DNA from: Tenericutes bacterium HGW-Tenericutes-5
GTDB lineage: Bacteria > Bacillota_I > Bacilli_A > Izemoplasmatales > Hujiaoplasmataceae
Reading direction: 5' to 3'
Length of the DNA: 13,901 nucleotides
Assembly (NCBI GenBank): GCA_002839125.1
Contig: PGXI01000026.1
Coordinates: forward strand, 1 to 13,901
Below, one piece after another: positions 8,689-13,901 of this stretch (position 1 is its first letter; each line of letters opens with the position of its first letter). The notes below the pieces were generated by a model, which saw only the letters and a program-made list of their open reading frames with translations, did not search any database and had not been told where the DNA came from. Position numbers and translations under genes: made by a program.

Positions 8689-9411
8689 TTATCCCCTTAA
8701 ATTTTTATTTAAATCTTTTCGGTAATAAGGAACAATTATAAATAATACTAATACCGTCAAGATAGCTACTTGTAGTAATGATGCTAAGACAATTAAGAGT
8801 TTGTCGGAAAATAAATAACCAAAGGTTATATTATCAAAAAGTACATGCGCTAAATATGCTGGCGAAAAGATAAATAGATAATCTAGTCCTTCTGGCATTA
8901 GGTTCATTAAGTAAATGAAAGGAATCAAAGAAAAGATTATTATATAGCCAATATAGCTTAAAGACATAGAAATATGGGACTTAGCAATGATTGTAATGGA
9001 GTAAGCAATAACCATATGAAGGCTTAGGCTTAAAATATAGGTAAGGATAAATAGGATAATTGAGAAATTAACGTGCAAAACAAATATGAAGATTAATATG
9101 TAGAAAAGTAATGGTATTAGTTGCAGGGAAATTGCACTTAATAATTTAGCTGGCAGGACTTGGTAAATTCTTCGTTTTTCTTGTGATATAGGAAATAAAG
9201 TATCTTCTTCTTGTTCAATAAATAGTGTTATTGAATGGCTAATTACAGGGATAATGAATAATGATAAATAAATAAAAAGTAAAGGATTAATTTCTGGGAA
9301 AAATCCCATTGCTAGAGCGAAAATAATCGAAACGATTATTATCATATGGAAAATCCGGTATTTACAGAGATTCTTCCAATCGTTTTTAAAAACCTCTTTA
9401 AAATTTTTCAT
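8689..9411 (-). CDS. ABC-2-type transporter permease subunit
   Basis: The 240-residue protein has six predicted membrane helices (about 21-38, 43-65, 90-112, 116-142, 151-171, 205-229). An amphipathic N-terminus (KNFKEVFKNDWKNL) precedes helix 1, and a charged loop at 66-89 containing EQEEDTLFPISQEKRR separates helices 2 and 3. This is the layout of ABC-2 permeases of drug, lipid or peptide exporters. Its start overlaps the stop of the preceding gene by 4 nt and has GAGGT 6 nt upstream. The only candidate partner ATPase nearby is the degenerate domain of that preceding gene, so either the pair does not transport by ATP hydrolysis or a working ATPase is encoded elsewhere. The fold assignment is by pattern, without a diagnostic motif. 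Confidence 0.75.
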   Translation of the reverse strand: MKNFKEVFKNDWKNLCKYRIFHMIIIVSIIFALAMGFFPEINPLLFIYLSLFIIPVISHSITLFIEQEEDTLFPISQEKRRIYQVLPAKLLSAISLQLIPLLFYILIFIFVLHVNFSIILFILTYILSLSLHMVIAYSITIIAKSHISMSLSYIGYIIIFSLIPFIYLMNLMPEGLDYLFIFSPAYLAHVLFDNITFGYLFSDKLLIVLASLLQVAILTVLVLFIIVPYYRKDLNKNLRG

Positions 9412-10715
9412 TGTAATACCTCATTTCTGATAATTGTTTGATAATCAATTTTTGTAAGTAGTTTTATTTGTTGAAGATTAGTTATATTATCCTCATCTTT
9501 TAAAAAGTCTGTTAGTTCTTCTCGAGTTAAAACTTTATAAGTAAATTTTCCTTTTGATATTTGTGTCAATTCATAGTTATTTTCATAATTGGATTTTATT
9601 TTTGCGTAATCTAATTTACGTATTTGATTTAAGTTATCAATTATATATAAATCTTTGTAATTATTATCTAGTTCAAAGAAATCACTCAACACTACTATTT
9701 TACTAGTTTTAGATAAAATTGGCAATATCTGGTGTAAAATCGTTTCCTGAGATGTTTCTGAAAGTAAATTAATAGTTGTATCGATAACGATGAAATCAAC
9801 TTCTTTTAATGAAAGATATATTAGAATCAAGATAATTATTCGAAATTCTTTATCAAATTTATACAACTTAGTATATTTCTCATTAAAAAGAACATTTAAG
9901 TGAGATATGTCTTTAAAACTTTTGTTTATTAGATTAATTAATAATTTGTTTAAGGTTACATTACTATGTAATCCAGACATCTTCTTTAAGTTTTTATATA
10001 CATTTTTATAATTTATGTAATATGTACTGAGAAGATGAAACTTGTCACTAAAGACAAGGTCTTGATTTTTTTCAGTGATTAAATATGTTAAGGATTCTTC
10101 AGGATAAAAATTCTTTAAGTTAAAATTTGTGTTAATCTTAGTGTTTTCTTTTTTAACAAGAACAAAATCAATGAATGATCTTAAGTCTTTTTCAATGTTT
10201 GCGGATTTTAATAGAATGTCAGGAAAATTTTGATAGAGATTATCATTCAAAATGGAGATATATTGAAAATTAGAAATAGTACTAAAAGTATTAATTTTGT
10301 TTCTAAATCTAAAGATTAAGGGCTCAATAGCATTTGATTTTATCAAGTTAATGGAATCAATGTCATATAAGTGTTTCGTGATAAAACTATAGAATAAAGA
10401 ATTGTGATTGTTTAATAAATATAGATTGTAAAAGAGTTCAAATAAAACATCGTTCAAGGAATCAATATTATTCAAACTTATATTTCGTTGATTGAAAAGG
10501 TCAATTTGAGTGACGATAATATGATCAGCAAGTGCGATAAATAGTTCTTCTTTATTGGTGAATCGGTAATAGAAACTACCTTTATTGATATTGCTATTTT
10601 TGATTATCTCATTAGTTGAAGCTTGTGTGAACGATTTACTGGAAAACTCCTCTATTGAGGCTTTAAAGAGCTCTGGAATTGACAGTAAAATTTGTGTCTT
10701 ATCATTAAATTTCAT
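9408..10715 (-). CDS. TetR-family DNA-binding domain fused to a degenerate ABC ATPase-like domain
   Basis: ATG at 10715 gives 435 residues; it is preferred over TTG at 10721 because GGAGG lies 6 nt from the ATG but directly abuts the TTG. Residues about 6-60 are a TetR helix-turn-helix domain: STNEII...NINKGSFYYRFTNKEEL is the classic ending. About 65-190 are helical, like a TetR dimer/ligand domain. From about 198 the order of elements recalls an ABC-2 ATPase, but each catalytic motif is gone. The Walker A position reads LITEKNQDLVFSD, without the GxxGxGKT pattern. Walker B is IVIDTTINLL, with Asp312 kept but Thr313 in place of catalytic Glu, and no LSGGQ is present. The H-loop position in VVLSDFFEL has Asp345 for His. 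The C-terminus resembles the tail of such ATPases. First gene of the operon, probably autoregulated through the double operator upstream. TetR part is sure; the ATPase part is inference. Confidence 0.85.
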   Translation of the reverse strand: MKFNDKTQILLSIPELFKASIEEFSSKSFTQASTNEIIKNSNINKGSFYYRFTNKEELFIALADHIIVTQIDLFNQRNISLNNIDSLNDVLFELFYNLYLLNNHNSLFYSFITKHLYDIDSINLIKSNAIEPLIFRFRNKINTFSTISNFQYISILNDNLYQNFPDILLKSANIEKDLRSFIDFVLVKKENTKINTNFNLKNFYPEESLTYLITEKNQDLVFSDKFHLLSTYYINYKNVYKNLKKMSGLHSNVTLNKLLINLINKSFKDISHLNVLFNEKYTKLYKFDKEFRIIILILIYLSLKEVDFIVIDTTINLLSETSQETILHQILPILSKTSKIVVLSDFFELDNNYKDLYIIDNLNQIRKLDYAKIKSNYENNYELTQISKGKFTYKVLTREELTDFLKDEDNITNLQQIKLLTKIDYQTIIRNEVLQ

Positions 10716-10721
10716 TTTCAA

Positions 10722-10726
10722 CCTCC
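10722..10726 (-). promoter_or_regulatory. Ribosome binding site that decides the regulator's start
   Basis: GGAGG on the minus strand is 6 nt from ATG at 10715, a normal spacing, while the in-frame TTG at 10721 touches it directly. The ATG is therefore the likely start, two codons inside the longest reading frame. Confidence 0.7.
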
Positions 10727-10730
10727 AAAT

Positions 10731-10760
10731 TATACTACCTAGTATATACTATATGGTATA
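10731..10760. promoter_or_regulatory. Double TetR-type operator
   Basis: TATACTA-CC-TAGTATA (10731-10746) is a perfect 7-bp inverted repeat with a 2-bp spacer. TATACTA-TA-TGGTATA (10745-10760) has the same design with one mismatched pair. They share 2 bp and their centres are 14 bp apart; the junction TAGTATATACTA is itself a palindrome. The sites cover the -10 and most of the spacer of the promoter of the TetR-like gene, as expected for an autorepressor. Binding is inferred. Confidence 0.7.
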
Positions 10761-10769
10761 TTAATTCAA
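10741..10769 (-). promoter_or_regulatory. Promoter of the regulator-permease-glycosidase operon
   Basis: On the minus strand TTGAAT (10764-10769) and TATACT (10741-10746) are separated by exactly 17 bp, which fits a sigma-70/SigA promoter. Transcription would begin near 10734, giving a leader of about 20 nt with GGAGG before ATG at 10715. It lies just past the terminator of the upstream gene, so the operon has its own start. Confidence 0.7.
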
Positions 10770-10777
10770 TAGGAAAT

Positions 10778-10816
10778 TAAAAATATAAAAAAACAGCTGC
10801 ATATTAAAGCAGCTGT
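10778..10816 (-). terminator. Intrinsic terminator after the YcxB-like gene
   Basis: On the minus strand ACAGCTGC, an 8-nt loop and GCAGCTGT (10793-10816) form a perfect 8-bp stem, followed by seven T and a further T-rich run. It begins 7 nt past the stop of the YcxB-like gene and separates that unit from the promoter at 10741-10769. Confidence 0.9.
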
Positions 10817-10823
10817 CTATTAT

Positions 10824-11324
10824 TTATTGTAGTTTCATCTTTAAATTTAATTTTTGATTAAAGAAATTCCCTAGAGTAAAGATATCTTCTTCTTTCTCGA
10901 AACCTTTGAAATCAACAATGTAGGTTTTACGATCACTTGTTTGAATCATATAGAAATCTTTAGCTTTTTTAACTGTTTGGATGTCTTTATAGTCGACGTT
11001 ATAACTTTTTACATTTGTGACTGAGAAGCTTTCTTCTAGAAACACATAGGTTTGGGTCATTGGATTGTCTACTAATGGTGAGCGCTTAAGCATTCTATTA
11101 GTTGTAAGTTTCTGCATTCCAAGAGTTAAAAGGTAATATAGTGCTAGTATTCCCACTAGTATACCGGCATATGCCCATTCTTGTTGAATCAACATATAGA
11201 TAATAAATGCAATTGATATTACGGTAATGACAATAAAATTCTTGACCATGTATGAACCGGCATAAAACTTATTGTATCTTAAAATTAGGTCCTTGTCATA
11301 CAGCGTGTTGTTAATAATATTCAT
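10824..11324 (-). CDS. YcxB-like small membrane protein
   Basis: The 166-residue protein has two hydrophobic helices (about 28-46 and 50-70) close together, then a soluble C-terminal domain of about 95 residues. That domain has the pattern of YcxB-type C-terminal domains: a basic stretch (TTNRMLKRSP), a beta strand with LEESFSV, then YKDIQTVKKAKDFYMI and a final helix. Both hydrophilic ends are probably cytoplasmic. The function of this family is not known. GAGGAG lies 9-10 nt before the ATG. The PAP2-family gene ends 18 nt upstream, so the two are likely cotranscribed and end at the terminator at 10793-10816. The domain assignment is by general resemblance. Confidence 0.7.
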   Translation of the reverse strand: MNIINNTLYDKDLILRYNKFYAGSYMVKNFIVITVISIAFIIYMLIQQEWAYAGILVGILALYYLLTLGMQKLTTNRMLKRSPLVDNPMTQTYVFLEESFSVTNVKSYNVDYKDIQTVKKAKDFYMIQTSDRKTYIVDFKGFEKEEDIFTLGNFFNQKLNLKMKLQ

Positions 11325-11342
11325 AAATTTTTTACTCCTCTT

Positions 11343-12293
11343 TTATATATTTACTTTTTTAAATAGTAATGGATAGATACCAATACCTACTATAACCATT
11401 ATAACATATCTAAGAAAATCTAGGAAACTAGCTAATAGGCTTAAGAACATTTGATCTTCAACTAAGTTTTCTGGATTAACAATTACTAGAAATAACTCTT
11501 TTAGACCAATTCTAACTGCCATTACTACTGCTATTCCTAATGCAAATCTTAAGATGTTTTTTAATAGGTGATTGTGATTAGAAAAATTGACATACTTTTT
11601 CTCGACCCTTACACCTAAGACAAAGCCAATAAGTGTTCCAATCATTTTTGCTAATGCTTCCGTATTGAAGTAGAAAGTGTTTGAGTCAAAAGTTGTACCA
11701 CTTAAATTAATTAAGTTATAGATAAATAATCCAATTAAAGCTACAATGCTTATAATTAAGATAAAGTTATAAATCTTTGTTAAGTCTTCTTTCTTACTTA
11801 AGTATTTAGCTAAGTAGTAAGTAATAATAATCCCTAGAAATGCTCCTACTAAAACATCAGTTAAGTAATGAACACCGATATACATTCTACTGATAGCTAC
11901 TAAGGAAGTAATAACTATGGCAATGATTAGAAGATATTGCTTCTTAAAGAATTGATAAACTCCAAAAAACACGGTTGAAGCTGATTGAGTATGACCAGAT
12001 GGCATTGAATATCCACCGGATGTTTCAGGCCTAAGATTAGTGATTTCTGAATCTACCATGAATGGCCTTAAACGAATGAATATCGCTTTTAAAAGACTGT
12101 TTAAGCCTAATGAAATAAAAACGGTTATGCCTAGTCTTTCACCCACTTTTTTGTTGATAGACCAATAAATGCCACCAAGAATTGCAATTACAACTAACTC
12201 TTCACCAAAGATAGTAAAAAGTTCAAATAGTTTGTCAAGGAAAGGGGTTCTGTAACTTTGAAGCCATTTGATTATTTCTAATTCAAAATTCAT
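11343..12293 (-). CDS. PAP2-family membrane phosphatase (lipid phosphatase) with C-terminal membrane extension
   Basis: All three PAP2 signature motifs are intact: Lys69 to Arg76-Pro77 (K-x6-RP), Pro98-Ser-Gly-His101 (PSGH) and Ser135-Arg136 to His142 and Asp146 (SR-x5-H-x3-D). His142 is the expected nucleophile and His101 the acid. Substrates of such enzymes include phosphatidylglycerophosphate, phosphatidate and undecaprenyl pyrophosphate; the exact one cannot be read from the sequence. The catalytic domain ends near residue 165. A further 150 residues hold about four more hydrophobic segments (177-197, 214-230, 248-272, 283-311), so the protein is longer than minimal PAP2 enzymes. The ribosome site is weak (AAGG about 12 nt before the ATG). 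It follows the acyltransferase gene after 157 nt, and both suggest phospholipid work. Confidence 0.9.
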   Translation of the reverse strand: MNFELEIIKWLQSYRTPFLDKLFELFTIFGEELVVIAILGGIYWSINKKVGERLGITVFISLGLNSLLKAIFIRLRPFMVDSEITNLRPETSGGYSMPSGHTQSASTVFFGVYQFFKKQYLLIIAIVITSLVAISRMYIGVHYLTDVLVGAFLGIIITYYLAKYLSKKEDLTKIYNFILIISIVALIGLFIYNLINLSGTTFDSNTFYFNTEALAKMIGTLIGFVLGVRVEKKYVNFSNHNHLLKNILRFALGIAVVMAVRIGLKELFLVIVNPENLVEDQMFLSLLASFLDFLRYVIMVIVGIGIYPLLFKKVNI

Positions 12294-12450
12294 TAATTAT
12301 CACGACCTTACTAATGGGATAGTTTCAAACTAAGTTTTTTTATAGTTTTAATTTTCTTAATGTTTTTTTAACTTTTGGTTTAAGAAAACATATCAGCAGA
12401 GTTTGCAAGAAAGCTAAACAGAAAAAATTTGAATTTTATTACAATTTTTA
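12294..12450. other. Intergenic stretch between acyltransferase and PAP2 genes
   Basis: This AT-rich 157-nt stretch presumably holds the promoter of the PAP2 gene, but no -35/-10 pair with good spacing is visible on the minus strand. No GC-containing hairpin with a U tract follows the acyltransferase stop, so read-through is possible. The palindrome TAGTTTCAAACTA at 12320-12332 is too short and AT-rich to interpret. Confidence 0.4.
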
Positions 12451-13269
12451 CTAAATTTCTTTAAAAGTTTCTAATTCTTCTTTGATTCTTGAATAAGCTA
12501 AATCACTAATACCATTAGTGTCTAAATCTTTGTATTCATCATATGTTATTACTGGTAATACTTTTAAATATATCTTCGCTTTAAAACATTTAAAGATTTC
12601 AATTGTTTTATGAAAATTATAGAGAACAACTAAAGAAATATCTGCCTTAGCTTTTTGAGCAGTTTTAAAGGCACCTGGTTTGAAGTCATTCATAGAATTG
12701 CTGTGAGTTCTAGTTCCAGCAGGGAAAATAGCAATCGGTTGTCCAGCTTTAACTTGATTTATTGCCTGTAATACGGCCTGTAATGCTTGCCTATCTCCAG
12801 CTTTTCTCGATAATGGAACACAACCTATACTTTTCATAATTGTTTTTACCAAAGGAATTTTAAAGAGTTCTTCTTTAGAAATAAATGATAGAGGGTAATC
12901 TTTATAAACCTGTTTAATATAGAAAGGATCAGTATACTCTACATGATTAGAATACACAACAAAATTATTGTCTTTTGGAAGGTTTTCTTTACCGATAACA
13001 ATTGGTTTCACTCTAAATAAAAAGTTGAAAATGTAATGATTAAAGTAGTTAAACATTTTGTGTTTTTTTATGCTACTAGGGGCTGATTTTGAAGTTGCGT
13101 AAATTAAAATAATAAAGATAATAAGAACTAATAGAATTATTGCTAAATTTACTCCCAAAAACATTAAAAGAACCTTAAAAACGTCAATAATCTCAAGTTG
13201 CATTCTTATATCAACAGCAAATATAATAGTAAGGCTTATTGAAAGAATCAGTTGGATTAATAGTATCAT
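12451..13269 (-). CDS. 1-acyl-sn-glycerol-3-phosphate acyltransferase-like (PlsC family)
   Basis: The 272-residue protein has two N-terminal membrane helices (about 3-19 and 31-57) and then a PlsC/LPLAT domain. Motif I is SNHVEYTD with His109 and Asp114 (H-x4-D). Motif II is VPLSR with Arg155. Motif III is IFPAGTRT at 181-188, where the usual Glu of FPEGTR is Ala184. The motif IV region, SLVVLYNFHK, has Leu in place of the common Pro. The expected reaction is acylation of lysophosphatidic acid to phosphatidic acid at the cytoplasmic face. The changed motif III leaves room for a different acyl acceptor. The start is 5 nt after the folA stop, with AGGA about 13 nt upstream, so translation may be coupled. 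No better start is seen. Confidence 0.9.
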   Translation of the reverse strand: MILLIQLILSISLTIIFAVDIRMQLEIIDVFKVLLMFLGVNLAIILLVLIIFIILIYATSKSAPSSIKKHKMFNYFNHYIFNFLFRVKPIVIGKENLPKDNNFVVYSNHVEYTDPFYIKQVYKDYPLSFISKEELFKIPLVKTIMKSIGCVPLSRKAGDRQALQAVLQAINQVKAGQPIAIFPAGTRTHSNSMNDFKPGAFKTAQKAKADISLVVLYNFHKTIEIFKCFKAKIYLKVLPVITYDEYKDLDTNGISDLAYSRIKEELETFKEI

Positions 13270-13274
13270 AGGAC

Positions 13275-13742
13275 TTATTTTATCCTTTCATAAACTGCAA
13301 ATGTCAATTCTTCATTGTCATCGGACTTAACTAGTTTAAAATCTGAAAGGTCAAAATCTAAGTAAGTATCTCCTTCAAAAACTTTCTTGATGTGGGTAAT
13401 GTATAGTTTATCAGCATAAGGAAAAGCTATTTCATAGATAGTTTTTCCGCCAATCACAAATATTTCTTCGTTATGTGGTTTCTTTAAAAATCCGATTAAA
13501 TCATTGATTACTTCTACTCCTGGATAAGAATAATTATCTAAAGAAGCCACGATTGACTTACGGTTTGGTAATGGTTTATTTAACCTTTGAACAATTGATT
13601 CAAAAGTGGTAACACCCATTAAAACGGTTTTGTTTAAGGTAACGTATTTAAAGTACTGTAAATCTTCTGGGTAATCCCAAGGTAAATCATTATTTTTTCC
13701 AATTAACCCCGTAGGGTCCATAGCAAATATCATACTAATCAT
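13275..13742 (-). CDS. folA: Dihydrofolate reductase
   Basis: The 155-residue product has the normal length for a chromosomal DHFR, which reduces dihydrofolate to tetrahydrofolate with NADPH. Visible marks are GLIGKNNDLPW (12-22), the proton-donating acid Asp27 in PEDLQYFK at the same position as in E. coli, the NADPH-site sequence MGVTTFESI (42-50), NRKSIVAS (60-67), FVIGGKTIYE (95-104) and the C-terminal EGDTYLDFD. It begins 5 nt after the thyA stop; no good Shine-Dalgarno is seen at normal spacing, so it is probably read by coupled translation. The pairing with thyA is the classic one: thymidylate synthase makes dihydrofolate, which this enzyme recycles. Confidence 0.97.
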   Translation of the reverse strand: MISMIFAMDPTGLIGKNNDLPWDYPEDLQYFKYVTLNKTVLMGVTTFESIVQRLNKPLPNRKSIVASLDNYSYPGVEVINDLIGFLKKPHNEEIFVIGGKTIYEIAFPYADKLYITHIKKVFEGDTYLDFDLSDFKLVKSDDNEELTFAVYERIK

Positions 13743-13747
13743 TTTTT

Positions 13748-13901
13748 CTACACAGCAACCTTTCCTTTAATAGTTGGATGAGGATTATAAGCTTCTAAAG
13801 TAATATCCTCGTAGGTAAAATCTTCAATATTAAACTTATCAGCTAAAATAAGTTTTGGTAATTTTCGAGGAACGCGTTTTAATTGCGTATTAACTTGTTC
13901 T
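13748..13901 (-). CDS. thyA: Thymidylate synthase (partial, C-terminal 51 residues)
   Basis: The minus strand from the right edge encodes 50 full codons before TAG at 13748-13750, starting inside a codon. The sequence EQVNTQLKRVPRKLPKL, then FTYEDITLEAYNPHPTI and the end GKVAV, is the conserved C-terminus of ThyA. It contains the strand and Tyr-x-Pro-His-Pro segment that binds dUMP, and the mobile tail that closes the active site. ThyA methylates dUMP to dTMP using methylene-tetrahydrofolate. The N-terminal four fifths lie outside the window. It is the first visible gene of the thyA-folA-plsC string. Confidence 0.95.
   Translation of the reverse strand, partial: EQVNTQLKRVPRKLPKLILADKFNIEDFTYEDITLEAYNPHPTIKGKVAV

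Noticed and set aside
9408..10715. Frameshifted or decayed ABC ATPase gene joined by chance to a TetR gene
   Set aside because: The frame is open over 435 codons, junctions with neighbours are tight, and hydrophobic patterning is kept through the degenerate domain, which argues for selection rather than decay.
10716..10721. Upstream TTG start for the TetR-like protein
   Set aside because: The GGAGG site directly touches the TTG; ATG at 10715 has normal spacing.
12320..12332. Palindrome TAGTTTCAAACTA before the PAP2 gene
   Set aside because: Short, almost all A/T, no promoter or U tract in the right place; expected by chance in DNA of this composition.

Overview
The window is an AT-rich bacterial chromosome segment carrying standard-code genes: TGA is a stop (the ATGA overlaps at 6336 and 9408 depend on it) and Trp is TGG. 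Shine-Dalgarno sites of the GGAGG type, TTG as a start, a lipoprotein signal with LVAC lipobox, and the thyA-folA-plsC order suggest a low-GC Gram-positive. A Mollicutes-adjacent lineage that keeps the standard code (Izemoplasmatales, Acholeplasmatales or Haloplasma-like) would fit, but this is inference from composition and gene style. Every gene but one lies on the minus strand.

Region 1 (1-2844, minus): the first 948 residues of a very large membrane protein that runs off the left edge. A four-helix, CvpA-like membrane domain is followed by at least eight full copies, and the start of a ninth, of a repeat of about 83 residues. Region 2 (2845-3937): a 229-bp divergent promoter region and, on the plus strand, a trypsin/HtrA-like lipoprotein protease. 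CvpA-type domains and such proteases are fused in mycobacterial MarP, so this neighbourhood may be functional.

Region 3 (3934-10769, minus): a tightly packed four-gene operon. In order of transcription it encodes a TetR DNA-binding protein whose C-terminal half looks like an ABC ATPase with all catalytic motifs degraded, a six-helix ABC-2-type permease, a GH36 alpha-galactosidase and a GH2 beta-galactosidase-like enzyme. Junctions are a 4-nt overlap, a 1-nt gap and a 4-nt overlap. The promoter (TTGAAT-17-TATACT) is covered by two adjacent 16-bp inverted repeats that look like a double TetR operator. The operon converges on the protease gene at a perfect 11-bp hairpin that encodes the same last four residues, GILD, in both proteins.

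Region 4 (10793-13901, minus): housekeeping and membrane-lipid genes: the end of thyA, folA (dihydrofolate reductase), a plsC-like acyltransferase, a PAP2-family phosphatase and a small YcxB-like membrane protein, closed by a clear intrinsic terminator just before the Region 3 promoter. thyA and folA cooperate in dTMP synthesis and folate recycling; the acyltransferase and the PAP2 protein act in lipid metabolism.

The best candidate for an undescribed system is the TetR/pseudo-ABC protein plus permease driving two glycosidases: a possible membrane-linked repressor that uses a dead ATPase fold as docking domain. The second is the giant CvpA-like repeat protein beside a lipoprotein protease. 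No tRNA, rRNA, CRISPR array, insertion sequence or phage gene was seen.
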